In this document: in pieces, positions 12,476-12,507 of the stretch
How positions within the stretch are numbered: position 1 is the first letter of the stretch
Layout: every line of letters begins with the position of its first letter
DNA from: Schizophyllum amplum
Lineage: Eukaryota; Basidiomycota; Agaricomycetes; Agaricales; Schizophyllaceae
Length of the DNA: 12,507 nucleotides
Direction: 5' to 3'
NCBI GenBank assembly: GCA_007026445.1
Contig: VDMD01000300.1
Coordinates: 1 to 12,507, forward strand
Notes under the pieces: generated by a model
The model's database searches: none
What the model was told of the DNA's origin: nothing
The model's input: only the letters and a program-made list of their open reading frames with translations
Position numbers and translations under genes: made by a program

Positions 12476-12507
12476 CTTCTCCGACGTGCAGTCAACGTGC
12501 AAAACAT

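Overview
This window looks like nuclear DNA of a GC-rich filamentous fungus, most likely a basidiomycete of the Agaricomycetes. Three things suggest this. Introns are uniformly tiny (46-53 bp), with GTGAGT/GTATGT-type donors, CTGAC/CTAAC/CTAAT-type branch sites and YAG acceptors. Promoters carry TATA boxes 40-60 bp before candidate ATGs. Two conserved eukaryotic proteins are recognisable by their residues: TCF25/Rqc1 and the NADH pyrophosphatase NUDT12/NPY1. There are no bacterial operons, Shine-Dalgarno sites or tRNAs. The order Polyporales is only a guess.

Layout. (1) About 60-2840 is almost entirely minisatellite: more than a dozen short tandem arrays with units of 15-34 bp and mostly different sequence. 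Three 25-bp arrays recur every 310-320 bp and form a higher-order repeat. (2) 2840-5750 has no recognisable gene. It holds weak ORFs, the longest being 240 codons, and a diverged internal repetition. (3) 5750-8670 is an intron-dense plus-strand locus. Its first half is six tandem exon-plus-intron units, each exon carrying the same pair of GC-rich hairpins. Its second half is a second array of short exons around a YRRPAS-type motif, followed by a terminal exon. (4) 8670-9740 is repeat-rich, with one promoter-like TATA/ATG pair, an 80-codon ORF made of short repeats, and a strong nested hairpin at 9542-9583. (5) 9739-11795 carries the 5' halves of two divergent housekeeping genes, TCF25/Rqc1 (minus) and NUDT12/NPY1 (plus), around a 206-bp shared promoter region. 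Both stop abruptly and both contain several single-base frameshifts. (6) 11800-12507 returns to low-complexity repeats. Its order (AT-rich patch, CTTCGCA-type array, then a GCAGTCAACGT motif) resembles that at the left end of the window.

Overall, the region reads as a fast-evolving, possibly subtelomeric or heterochromatic, repeat domain that has acquired or eroded gene fragments. The hairpin-exon array is the most unusual element. The frameshifts in the two conserved genes may be true decay or uncorrected indel errors in the assembly. This matters for every reading frame in the window, so exact protein models should be treated as provisional.
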